Shown here: in pieces, positions 17,365 through 26,520 of the stretch | Layout of the letters: every line of letters starts with the position of its first letter | Position numbering within the stretch: the first letter of the stretch is position 1 | Assembly: GCF_900111745.1 (NCBI RefSeq) | Contig: NZ_FOIJ01000003.1 | Location: 248,001-312,000 of the forward strand | Length of the DNA: 64,000 nucleotides | Direction of reading: 5' to 3' | Source: Stigmatella erecta | GTDB taxonomy: Bacteria > Myxococcota > Myxococcia > Myxococcales > Myxococcaceae | Position numbers and translations under genes: made by a program | Notes under the pieces: generated by a model | Seen by the model: only the letters and a program-made list of their open reading frames with translations | Told to the model about the DNA's origin: nothing | Database searches by the model: none

Positions 17365-17790
17365 ATGGCACGCCGGAAACACCCAGGACCGGGAACGCCC
17401 CCTCCCGAGGACACGTCCTCCCAGGGCTACCGGGATCCCCAGGACAAGGGGCGCTTCCACAACCCCTTCGCGGCCCTGGCCGCCCAGCGCGAGGCCGTCC
17501 CGGGCGCCCAGCCCCAGGTCCGCGCCGAGGACTTTCCCCTCACCCCTCCGGCCGAGGGGCCCGCGCAGGCGGTGCTGCGCCTGGAGCAGCGGGGGGGACA
17601 CGAGGTGACACTCGTGGAAGGGCTGGAGCTGGCGCCCGCCGCGCTGCGGACGTGGCTGGAGGCGCTTCAGCGCGGGCTGGGGTGCTACGGCGAGGTGGCC
17701 GGCCCCACGCTCGTGTTGAAAGGCGACCACCGCAGGACGGCGCCCGATCTGCTCCTGCGCCGGGGCGTCCAGCGCGTGCGCCAGGGTTGA
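17365..17790 (+). CDS. SUI1/eIF1-like (YciH-type) translation factor homologue
   Basis: A 141-residue protein whose C-terminal half (about 65-141) fits the SUI1 domain of eukaryotic eIF1 and bacterial YciH: V-L-R-L-E-Q-R-G-G-H-E-V-T-L-V-E-G-L, then L-E-A-L-Q-R-G-L-G-C-Y-G-E-V, then L-K-G-D-H-R near 120 and the final R-G-V-Q-R-V-R. The family binds near the ribosomal P site; the role of bacterial members is only partly known. The N-terminal 60 residues are Pro/Gln-rich and probably disordered. The start is ATG 17365. It lies between the lectin and a D-hydroxyacid dehydrogenase gene that begins 16 bases downstream, so a small plus-strand operon is likely. Confidence 0.75.
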   Translation: MARRKHPGPGTPPPEDTSSQGYRDPQDKGRFHNPFAALAAQREAVPGAQPQVRAEDFPLTPPAEGPAQAVLRLEQRGGHEVTLVEGLELAPAALRTWLEALQRGLGCYGEVAGPTLVLKGDHRRTAPDLLLRRGVQRVRQG

Positions 17791-17806
17791 TATGCTCGGC
17801 GGTCCC

Positions 17807-18775
17807 ATGAGCGTCGAGCACCTGCTGGTCCTGGCGGACCCCACCGCGCGTCACCTGGAGCCCCTCCGGCAACTGGCCCCCCGCCTCCACCTCACCCTGG
17901 GCGCGTCCGAGGCGGAGCTGGGAGATGCCATCGCGCAGGCCCAGGTGCTCGTGATCGACTCGCAGAAAAAGGACCTGCTGCGCACGCTGCTGCCCCGGGC
18001 CCGGAACCTCCGCTGGATTCACTCCCTGTTCGCCGGCGTGGAGAACCTCCTCTTCGAGGAACTCATCCAGAGCCCCCTGCCCCTCACCAACTCCAAGGGC
18101 GTCTACAGCGGCTCCCTGAGCGAGTTCGCCCTGGCCGCGATGCTGTTCTTCGCCAAGGACCTGCGCCGCCTGGTGCGGCAGCAAGCCGAGGCCCGCTGGC
18201 AGCCGTTCACCTCCGTGGAGCTCCGGGGCCAGACGCTCGGCATCCTGGGCTATGGCGACATCGGGCAGGCCGCCGCGCAACGGGCGAAGGCCTTCGGCAT
18301 GCGCATCCTGGCCTGCCGGCGCCGGCCTGAGCAGAGCGCGGGAGATGCCTGGGTGGACGCGGTGTTTCCGCTGGAGCGCCGGCACGAGATGATCGCCGCC
18401 TCGGACTACCTGCTCCTGGCCATGCCGAACGCCCCCGGAACCCAGCGGATGATGGGGGAGGCGGAGCTGAAGGCCCTGAGGCCGCACGCGGTGCTGATCA
18501 ACGTGGGCCGCGGGAGCACCGTCGACGAAGCCGCGCTGGTGCGCGCCCTGGAACAGGGCCGCCTGCGGGGCGCCGCGCTGGACGTCTTCGAGACCGAGCC
18601 GCTGCCGGCGGGCCATCCCTTCTGGCGGCTCGAGAATGTCCTGCTCTCGCCCCACTGCGCCGACCACACGCCCACCTGGAGGGAAGACGCCGTGGCCTTC
18701 TTCCTGAAGAACCTGGAGCGCTTCGAGGCCGGTGCGCCCCTGTTGAACCTCGTCGACAAACACGCGGGGTATTGA
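17807..18775 (+). CDS. D-isomer-specific 2-hydroxyacid dehydrogenase
   Basis: A 322-residue NAD(P)-dependent dehydrogenase that interconverts a 2-keto acid and a D-2-hydroxy acid; the substrate cannot be told from sequence. The NAD-binding fingerprint is L-G-I-L-G-Y-G-D-I-G near residues 144-153. The catalytic triad is visible as Arg in N-V-G-R-G-S, Glu in D-V-F-E-T-E-P-L-P and His in S-P-H-C-A-D-H. An N-terminal substrate domain carries the W-I-H-S-L-F-A-G-V segment. The start ATG 17807 is chosen over an in-frame ATG at 17792 that lies only one base after the previous stop. It probably belongs to the glyoxylate/hydroxypyruvate reductase branch, and shares a transcript with the SUI1-like gene. 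Confidence 0.9.
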   Translation: MSVEHLLVLADPTARHLEPLRQLAPRLHLTLGASEAELGDAIAQAQVLVIDSQKKDLLRTLLPRARNLRWIHSLFAGVENLLFEELIQSPLPLTNSKGVYSGSLSEFALAAMLFFAKDLRRLVRQQAEARWQPFTSVELRGQTLGILGYGDIGQAAAQRAKAFGMRILACRRRPEQSAGDAWVDAVFPLERRHEMIAASDYLLLAMPNAPGTQRMMGEAELKALRPHAVLINVGRGSTVDEAALVRALEQGRLRGAALDVFETEPLPAGHPFWRLENVLLSPHCADHTPTWREDAVAFFLKNLERFEAGAPLLNLVDKHAGY

Positions 18776-18887
18776 GGCGTCCCGGAAGCGGGACGGGTCC
18801 GTCCATAAAGGAGACGGGGGGGACACGCCAATCCCCTGGAAGCACTCGCCGGGCGCTTCGGCACCCGGGTTGCTCCGCGGCCCGGGC

Positions 18888-19718
18888 ATGCGCTTCGAAT
18901 TCGAGCACCTGGGAAGCCTCACCCCGTTCGAGCTGGCGGAGGGCCAGCACTTGCTGGGCGGGGGACCGGAAGACCCCATCCGCCTGGAGGGCCTGCCTCC
19001 CGGGCTCCTGACCCTCCGCATCGAGGGCTCCCGGCTGACCGTGACCGCCCTGCAGCCCATCACCGTGAACGGCGTCCTCGTGCCCTCCGGCCTGCGCCGG
19101 CTCGTGCTCCCCGGGGAGGTGATGGGCCTGCCCCACGAGATGCGCCTCAAGGCCGTCGCGCCGTCCCCGGAGGCCGAACGCCCCCTGAGTACCGTGGCCG
19201 TGTTGAAGCACCTGCTGACCGATGCCGGGGAGCTTCCCCCTTCCCAGGCCGCCACCCTCACCTGCCTCACCGGGCTGGACACGGGCCGCGTCTTCCCCCT
19301 GGCGGGCGCGAAGACGGACATTGGCCGGGGCACCGGCGTGGACCTTCACATCCGGGACCGGACCGTCTCCCGCGCCCACGCCCGCCTGTGCTGGGACGGC
19401 ACCGCGTACACCGTGGCCCCCTTGAGCTCCCACAACGGCCTCTATGTGAATGGCCGGAAGGTGGAGCAGCCCCTTCCCCTCGGCAGGGGAGACGTCATCG
19501 AGCTGGGGCAGACCCTCTTGCGGTTCCAGGCGTCCGTCGAAGTCCCCCTCCTAAAGCCCCTCCTGGCCCCAGAGGCCCTTCCGGCCGCGGGGGAAGCGCC
19601 CGCGCCCGCTCTTGACGCACCGCATCAAGAACGGCTTCAGGGCGAGGGGTGGCTCCTGGGCATGGGGGCGGTGATGGCCCTCACGGGGATTCTCGTCACC
19701 TATGCCCTGCTGGGCTGA
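18888..19718 (+). CDS. FHA domain protein with C-terminal membrane anchor
   Basis: A 276-residue protein. Residues 1-100 form a degenerate FHA-like or β-sandwich domain (H-L-L-G-G-G-P, L-T-V-T-A-L-Q-P-I-T-V-N-G) that has lost the Arg/Ser/His phosphothreonine-binding residues. Residues 115-215 are an intact FHA domain: D-I-G-R-G-T-G-V-D-L-H-I, T-V-S-R-A-H-A and S-H-N-G-L-Y-V-N-G. One hydrophobic helix closes the protein (about 255-275). It thus resembles the FHA protein at 10370-11065: a tail-anchored phosphothreonine reader, here with a tandem arrangement. The start ATG 18888 is preferred over a TTG at 18870. The 112 bases before it hold an AAGGAG without a usable start and nothing else I can identify. 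Confidence 0.85.
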   Translation: MRFEFEHLGSLTPFELAEGQHLLGGGPEDPIRLEGLPPGLLTLRIEGSRLTVTALQPITVNGVLVPSGLRRLVLPGEVMGLPHEMRLKAVAPSPEAERPLSTVAVLKHLLTDAGELPPSQAATLTCLTGLDTGRVFPLAGAKTDIGRGTGVDLHIRDRTVSRAHARLCWDGTAYTVAPLSSHNGLYVNGRKVEQPLPLGRGDVIELGQTLLRFQASVEVPLLKPLLAPEALPAAGEAPAPALDAPHQERLQGEGWLLGMGAVMALTGILVTYALLG

Positions 19719-19724
19719 GCGGGC

Positions 19725-20156
19725 TCAGAACGCCTGCGCCGAGAGCCCCGCGCGCTCCACGAGGAGCGCCGCGAGCCGGCGGTGGTGCAGGAAGAAGCTG
19801 GTGAAGTGAACAAACCCTCCCCGGCCCCGAATGGCGTAGACGGTCACCGGCCCCGGCAACACGTCCACCTTGTGGATGTCCTTGAAGGAGAAGCGCCGGG
19901 TACGGACCAGGCCGCGGCAGGTGATGCCGCGCTCGTCCACCACGATGCTGCTGCGCCCGTAATACATCAGCGATACACCGAAAAAGACGACAAAGAAGAG
20001 CGCCGCCAGGAACGTCTTCAGCGGTACGCCCTCGAAGCTCAGCAAATAGACCAAGACGCTAATCCAGAGGAGCCCCGCGCCCGCCATCAGGGCCGCGAGA
20101 ATCCGCCGTGGACGAAAAACCTGCCGGACTCCACCCTCGGAAATGCGTCCGTCCAT
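19725..20156 (-). CDS. Membrane protein with PH-like domain
   Basis: A 143-residue protein with a short basic N-terminus, two membrane helices forming a hairpin (about 18-40 and 46-66), and a cytoplasmic C-terminal part of about 75 residues. The latter begins Y-Y-G-R-S-S-I-V-V-D-E-R-G-I-T and continues F-S-F-K-D-I-H-K-V-D-V-L, which has the look of bacterial pleckstrin-homology-like membrane proteins (bPH/YdbT type). The start at 20156 is the only ATG that gives this topology; no Shine-Dalgarno is visible. It is the last gene of the addB-addA-purA-TPR run, 73 bases after the TPR gene. Function unknown. Confidence 0.7.
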   Translation of the reverse strand: MDGRISEGGVRQVFRPRRILAALMAGAGLLWISVLVYLLSFEGVPLKTFLAALFFVVFFGVSLMYYGRSSIVVDERGITCRGLVRTRRFSFKDIHKVDVLPGPVTVYAIRGRGGFVHFTSFFLHHRRLAALLVERAGLSAQAF

Positions 20157-20229
20157 GAAGGGAAAGTAAGCGCCGGGGGTGACATGTGCCAGCCATCCCA
20201 CCGCGAAAACCGCCCGGCTGCTTTGTCCC

Positions 20230-21531
20230 TCAACGAAGGCGTTCGGCGGTCTGTCGGGCCTCGGACTGGAGCTCGGGCCGGACGTCCCGGGCGGTGGAGG
20301 CCGCGTACCGCTCGTAGTGGGCCCGGGCCTCCAGGGTGCGCCCCAGCATCCGGTAGGCCTCCCCCAGTCCATATAAAGGAGAGGCCAGCGCCGGGGCCAA
20401 ACGGAGCGAGTACTCGTAGTCCACGGCGGCCTCCGCGTAGCGGCGCAGGCCAATGTAGGCACTCCCCCGGGCGGTGTAGGCCACCGCCAGGGTGGGCTCC
20501 AGGACAACGGCCTGGGTGAGGCTCTGGACGGCCCCCGCGTAGTCCTCGGCCTGGATGCGCTGGACGCCCTGCTCGTAGAAGCGGCGGCCCTGCGCCCGCG
20601 CCGTGTCCGCCACCGGCCCGAAGCCGGGCGCCACGCCCTGGGCCTGCGGGGAGCCGCCCTGCTGCGCCACGCGGCCCTGGGCCCGCGTCACGTTCTCCAC
20701 CGCGCTCTGGCGGATGGCCTCGTCCGAGGTGAGCTGCGCCACGCGGTTCCACCGCTCGATGGCCTGGCCGTAGTAGCCCAGCACCGCCAGGACGTTGCCC
20801 AGCTTGAAGAGCGCCTCCACGTTGCCCCCGTCCGCGTGGACCGCGTCGAGGAAGGCGAAGGCCGCTTCCCGGTACCGGCGCTCCTTGAGGAGCGCATCCC
20901 CGTCCCGGACCCGGCTGAGCGACAGCCCGGGGTGGGGCGTGGGGCCCGGGGACGCGGGCGCCCGCAGCGCGCCGGGGGCCGTGGGCGCCGTCCGGGGTTG
21001 GGGCCTCAAGGCCGCCACGTGTTCGCGCGCCTGCTCCACCCACTTCTGCTCGCTGGGGCGCTTCTCCTGGGCCAGGTACGTCTCGTAGGCGGCGAGGGCC
21101 TTGGCGTTCTGGCCCTGCTGGCGGTAGCTCTCCCCGAGCCCGTAGTGGCCGTCCGGATCCTCGGGGGCGAGCTGGATGTAGCGCTCGTAGGCGCGCACCG
21201 CCGTGGCGAAGTCCCCGGCCTTGCGCGCCGCGTAGCCCAGGTTGAACCACGCGGACTTGAACTCCGGATCCGCCTCGGTGGCGGACCGGAACAGCGCCGA
21301 GGCCTCGATGGCCTGGCCCTGCTTGAAGAGGGCGTTGCCCAGGCCGTTGAGCGCCGGGGCCCAGTTCGGGCGCTCCGTGAGCGCCTGGCGGAAGGCCACC
21401 GCCGCCTCGCCGAGCTGGTTCTCCGCGAGCGCCTTCTCGCCCCGCTCGAACGCCGCCTGCGCGGGCTCCGAGGGCGCCGCCGCCCCCAGGAGCACCACCA
21501 GAAGGACGATGAGGATGCCGCGAGCCACCAT
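20230..21531 (-). CDS. Exported tetratricopeptide-repeat protein
   Basis: A 433-residue protein with a signal peptide (residues 1-20, I-L-I-V-L-L-V-V-L-L-G-A-A) and at least eight TPR motifs in two blocks, about 25-155 and 215-420, separated by a Pro-rich linker (about 170-205). Typical repeat cores are visible, such as P-N-W-A-P-A-L-N-G-L-G-N-A-L and A-W-F-N-L-G-Y-A-A-R-K-A-G-D. TPR solenoids are scaffolds for protein binding, so this is likely a periplasmic assembly or adaptor protein; the partner is unknown. It starts 30 bases after purA and sits in the same minus-strand run, with no evident functional connection to recombination or purine synthesis. Confidence 0.88.
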   Translation of the reverse strand: MVARGILIVLLVVLLGAAAPSEPAQAAFERGEKALAENQLGEAAVAFRQALTERPNWAPALNGLGNALFKQGQAIEASALFRSATEADPEFKSAWFNLGYAARKAGDFATAVRAYERYIQLAPEDPDGHYGLGESYRQQGQNAKALAAYETYLAQEKRPSEQKWVEQAREHVAALRPQPRTAPTAPGALRAPASPGPTPHPGLSLSRVRDGDALLKERRYREAAFAFLDAVHADGGNVEALFKLGNVLAVLGYYGQAIERWNRVAQLTSDEAIRQSAVENVTRAQGRVAQQGGSPQAQGVAPGFGPVADTARAQGRRFYEQGVQRIQAEDYAGAVQSLTQAVVLEPTLAVAYTARGSAYIGLRRYAEAAVDYEYSLRLAPALASPLYGLGEAYRMLGRTLEARAHYERYAASTARDVRPELQSEARQTAERLR

Positions 21532-21561
21532 GGCCTTGCCTGAGCGGACGGGAAGCGCCTC

Positions 21562-22884
<1,323 letters not shown>

Positions 22885-25800
22885 TTAGCACGCACGGGGG
22901 GAGGGGTGACAGTGTTCCGCGAAGCCACAATGTAGCGCCCGACACGCCGGGGCTTCCCGGCTGGACCATTCATCTTGCATGCCGGAGCGGACCAGGGCCC
23001 GCACCGCCTGCTCCAGCGGCTCGGCGGCCTCCGTCAGCCCCCCTGGCAGGGTGAGGAACTCCGGCTCCGGCGAGGGCTCCCCGAGGAAGGCCACCCCGGC
23101 CCGGACCGTCACCCCGTCCTGGACCAGGCGCCTCGCGGCCAACCCCTGCACCACCAGCTCGTGCGCGAACGCCACGGGACCCAGGGGGTGCCGTTTGCCC
23201 CGCCGGTAGGCCACCACCCGCGCCTCCCCCTCGGGCGTTTCCCAGAGCAGGTCCAGCTCGCCCTCCACGGCCACCGGACCCGGGGCGTCCGGGGCGGACA
23301 GCGTCAGCGAGAAGGCCAGCCCCCGGTGCAGGCGCGACGGGGGGCTTGCGGCCAGGAGCCGGGCAAAGGGGGTGTCCAGGAAGCGCTCGGTCATCGCCAG
23401 CACCGCCTCCATCCCCTCCCCGTCCGGCAGGTGGCCCCACGCCTGAAGGAGGGCTTCCAGGTGCGCCCGGCGCTCCGGCGCGGGCGCGATGGCCCAGCGA
23501 AAATCCAGCTCCCGGAGCAGCACGGCCCCCATCTGGGAGGCGTCCGGGACTTGCCCCCAGGCATCGGCCTCCACCCAGAGGGGGCGGCGCTTCGCCGGAA
23601 GTTCCCACGGGCGATGGCCGCTCAAGCCCAGCTGGTGGATGTAGCGGTAGCGCCTCGGGCAGACCATGAAGTCCTGGAGCGCCTCGGCCGAGGCCACGGC
23701 GGACACCGGCTCCAGGGCGGCCCCGCCCCGCACCCGCTGGACGGCCGCCTCCACCCGCACTTCGGCTTCCGCGAGCTCATCCGCGCTGGGGGGCAGCGGA
23801 TCCGCGGGGGGTGGCAGGGCCGCCACCTCGATGTCCCGCACCCGGGCCCGCAGCGCCGCGTCCGAGCCCAGGCGCCCATCGAGCATCGTCCACCAGGACA
23901 AGGGCACGCGCTTCTCCGCCGTGCCCGAGAGCAGCAGCAGGTCCCGCGCACGCGTGAGCGCCACGTAGAGCAGGCGCCGGTACTCGGCGAGCCCCCGCGC
24001 ATCCAGCTCGTCCTTCACCGCCTCGAAGCGGGTGGAGCTGAAGCCCTCCAGGGAGTCCGGCAGCCACGGCCTCAAGACCAGGCCGTGCGTCCGCTCGAAG
24101 TGGATCCGGCCGCTCTCGGCGCGCCGCTTGCCGCCCAGCCCCGGCACCACGACGATGGGCCACTCCAGGCCCTTGGCCCGGTGGATGGTGAGCAGTTGCA
24201 CCGCGCGCGGATCTCCCGCGTCCAGCAGGTCCGCTTGCGCCTCGGCCGGATCCGACTCGACGAGCATGCGCAGCTCCCGGGCGAAGGCCACGCACCCGCC
24301 CGTGCCGCGCTCGTCGCGCCGGCCCGCGAGCGCCAGCAGCTTGTCGATGTTGGCGCTGGCCTGCTCCGCGTACGGGGTGCCCGCCATGGCCTCGCGGTAG
24401 CCCGTGACGTCCATGGCCACCTGAAGCAACGCCTTCACGCCGAGCCGGTCCCGCTCCCGCCGCAGCGAGGGAAGCGCCGTCAGGAAGCGCTCCAGCCGCA
24501 GCCGCTCGCTGGGCTCCAGCCCGCACGTGGCGAGGTCCTTCTCCTCCACGCCGGCCAGCGTCAGGCCCTTCTCCCCCGACAGCCGGAAGAGCGCGGCATC
24601 CGACAGCCCCACCAGGGGCGAGCGCAGGACCGCCGCCAGCGCGAGCGAATCCTCCGGATCCGCCAGCAGCGCCAGCAGGGAGGCCAAGTCCAGCACCTCC
24701 TGGGCCCCATAGAAGCCGCGTCCCCGCAGCACCCGGTGCGGCACGCCCTGGCGGATGAGCGCCTGGCGGTACACCTCCAGGTGGGTGAAGGTTCGCAGGA
24801 GGATGGCCACGTCTCCACCGCGCGCGGGGCGCAGGCGCTGGCCATCCTCGTGGGCCACGCACGGGGGCGCGCCTGGCGCCAGCATCAGGCGCAGCCGCCG
24901 GGCCACCGCGTCGGCGTCCAGCTCTCGCGCCTCCGCCGCGGTCTCCGCCTCGCCGATGAGCAGCCGCTCCACCGCGGGCTCCGGGGAGAGCTCCGGACGC
25001 ACCGGCGACAGGTCGTCCTCCTCGGAGACGTACGCCACCTCGTACGGGCGCGGGGGCTGCCCCGCCACCAGCACCCCCGCGAAGGCCCGGTTGAAGAAGT
25101 CCAGCAGCGCCGGCACCGAGCGGCGGTTGTGCTGGAGAAAGCCCTTCTGGCCTCCCTCGGCGACAATCTGCTCCGCCAGCGCCGCGAAGACGGAGACGTC
25201 CGCGCCCCGGAACTCGTAGATGGACTGCTTGCGGTCGCCCACCGCGCACAGGAACGCGGGCTCCAGCGGAAGCGCGGCGCGCAGGTCCTCGTCCGGGTGC
25301 ACCGTCCGGGGGCCTCCGTCCCGCTGCTCGGACAGCAGCAGCACCAGCTCGAGCTGAAGCCGGTTGGTGTCCTGGAACTCGTCCACCAGCAGCGCCCCCA
25401 GCCGCTCCTGCACCTGGCGGCGGAAGGGAGGATGGTCCCTCAACAGGTCCCTGGCCTTCACCAGCAGGGCGGTGAAGTCGAAGACGTTGCGGCGGGTGAA
25501 CTCGGTCTCGTGGCGCACCTCGACCTGGCCGAGCAGCGCGCGGAAGGTGCTCTCGAACGGCACCGTGCGCCAGGCCGCGAACGCGTCCTCCAACCGCAGC
25601 ACCGAGCCATCGCTCTTGCCGAACACGAGCCAGTACAGCGCCCGGATGGGGCTCGCCGCGCCCTTGCTCAGCCGCGCGAAGTTGCGGCCATCCGCCAGGA
25701 ACGCGGCCTTGAGCGCGGGCAGCCGGTCCGCGAGGAAGAGGTTCTCCGGCGTCATGCCCTCCAGCGCGCGCTCACAGGCCTCGCGCAGCAGGCGCCACTC

Positions 25801-26520
25801 GCCCTTCGCGTCCAGCTCCTTCGCCGAGGCACAGTGCTTCCAGCCCTCGCCGATGAGCGCCTCCAGCACGGCACGGGCTTCCTCGAGGCGTGAGATGGGC
25901 GCGGTCTCGGCCCGGAGCCCCTCCTCGCGCAGCTTCGCGTAGACCTGCCGCAGCGAGCTCACGAGGCCATCGGAGAACCCGGAGCCGGAGAAGGTCAGCT
26001 CCTGGCACAGCTCGCTCACCTCCAGGCTGCCCTTCTCCAGGGCATCCAGCACCACGCGCTCGCACACGTCCTGCACGAGGCTGCTGGCCTCCAGCTCGTC
26101 GAGCACCTCGAAGGCGGGATCAATCCCCAGGCCCGCGGGCGCGCGGCGCAACAGCTGGCCACAGAGCGAGTGGAAGGTGCCCACCGTGGCCGCGCCCAGC
26201 TCCTCGCGCAGGGCGCGCCAGGTGTCCTGGGTGGGAAAGGGGCGGCTCAGCCGCTCCAGCGAGGCGCGCAGCTCCGGCTCCTTCGCCTCCGCCTGGGCCA
26301 GCGCGTCCAGGCGCGCGCGGGTGCGCGAGCGCATCTCCGCCGCCGCCTTGTCGGTGAAGGTCAACATGCACAGCTTCGCGGGCCGCAGCGCCGGGCCCGC
26401 CTCCCGCGCCCCCGCCAGCAGGTGCAGCACCATCGTCACCAGGCTGTACGTCTTGCCCGCGCCCGCGCCCGCCATCAGCGCGAGGTTCTGCTCCAGGGCC
26501 AGGGGAGACGCGGTGCTCAA
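22885..26520 (-). CDS. addA: AddA/RecB-type UvrD-family helicase-nuclease subunit
   Basis: A 1211-residue superfamily 1A helicase that with AddB processes double-strand ends for recombination. Motif I is G-A-G-A-G-K-T near residues 17-23; L-L-V-D-E-F-Q-D-T is motif II near 378, V-G-D-R-K-Q-S-I-Y motif III, and T-I-H-R-A-K-G-L-E-W and Y-V-A-L-T-R-A-R-D motifs V and VI. The C-terminal nuclease-like domain keeps G-E-L-D-L-L but shows V-A-Y-R-R-G where an active family member has D-Y-K-T/S-G, so this nuclease is probably dead. The start is taken as TTG 26520, whose last two bases are the first two of the addB TGA stop; GGAGG precedes it. No other start lies before the P-loop. Confidence 0.9.
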   Translation of the reverse strand: MSTASPLALEQNLALMAGAGAGKTYSLVTMVLHLLAGAREAGPALRPAKLCMLTFTDKAAAEMRSRTRARLDALAQAEAKEPELRASLERLSRPFPTQDTWRALREELGAATVGTFHSLCGQLLRRAPAGLGIDPAFEVLDELEASSLVQDVCERVVLDALEKGSLEVSELCQELTFSGSGFSDGLVSSLRQVYAKLREEGLRAETAPISRLEEARAVLEALIGEGWKHCASAKELDAKGEWRLLREACERALEGMTPENLFLADRLPALKAAFLADGRNFARLSKGAASPIRALYWLVFGKSDGSVLRLEDAFAAWRTVPFESTFRALLGQVEVRHETEFTRRNVFDFTALLVKARDLLRDHPPFRRQVQERLGALLVDEFQDTNRLQLELVLLLSEQRDGGPRTVHPDEDLRAALPLEPAFLCAVGDRKQSIYEFRGADVSVFAALAEQIVAEGGQKGFLQHNRRSVPALLDFFNRAFAGVLVAGQPPRPYEVAYVSEEDDLSPVRPELSPEPAVERLLIGEAETAAEARELDADAVARRLRLMLAPGAPPCVAHEDGQRLRPARGGDVAILLRTFTHLEVYRQALIRQGVPHRVLRGRGFYGAQEVLDLASLLALLADPEDSLALAAVLRSPLVGLSDAALFRLSGEKGLTLAGVEEKDLATCGLEPSERLRLERFLTALPSLRRERDRLGVKALLQVAMDVTGYREAMAGTPYAEQASANIDKLLALAGRRDERGTGGCVAFARELRMLVESDPAEAQADLLDAGDPRAVQLLTIHRAKGLEWPIVVVPGLGGKRRAESGRIHFERTHGLVLRPWLPDSLEGFSSTRFEAVKDELDARGLAEYRRLLYVALTRARDLLLLSGTAEKRVPLSWWTMLDGRLGSDAALRARVRDIEVAALPPPADPLPPSADELAEAEVRVEAAVQRVRGGAALEPVSAVASAEALQDFMVCPRRYRYIHQLGLSGHRPWELPAKRRPLWVEADAWGQVPDASQMGAVLLRELDFRWAIAPAPERRAHLEALLQAWGHLPDGEGMEAVLAMTERFLDTPFARLLAASPPSRLHRGLAFSLTLSAPDAPGPVAVEGELDLLWETPEGEARVVAYRRGKRHPLGPVAFAHELVVQGLAARRLVQDGVTVRAGVAFLGEPSPEPEFLTLPGGLTEAAEPLEQAVRALVRSGMQDEWSSREAPACRALHCGFAEHCHPSPRAC

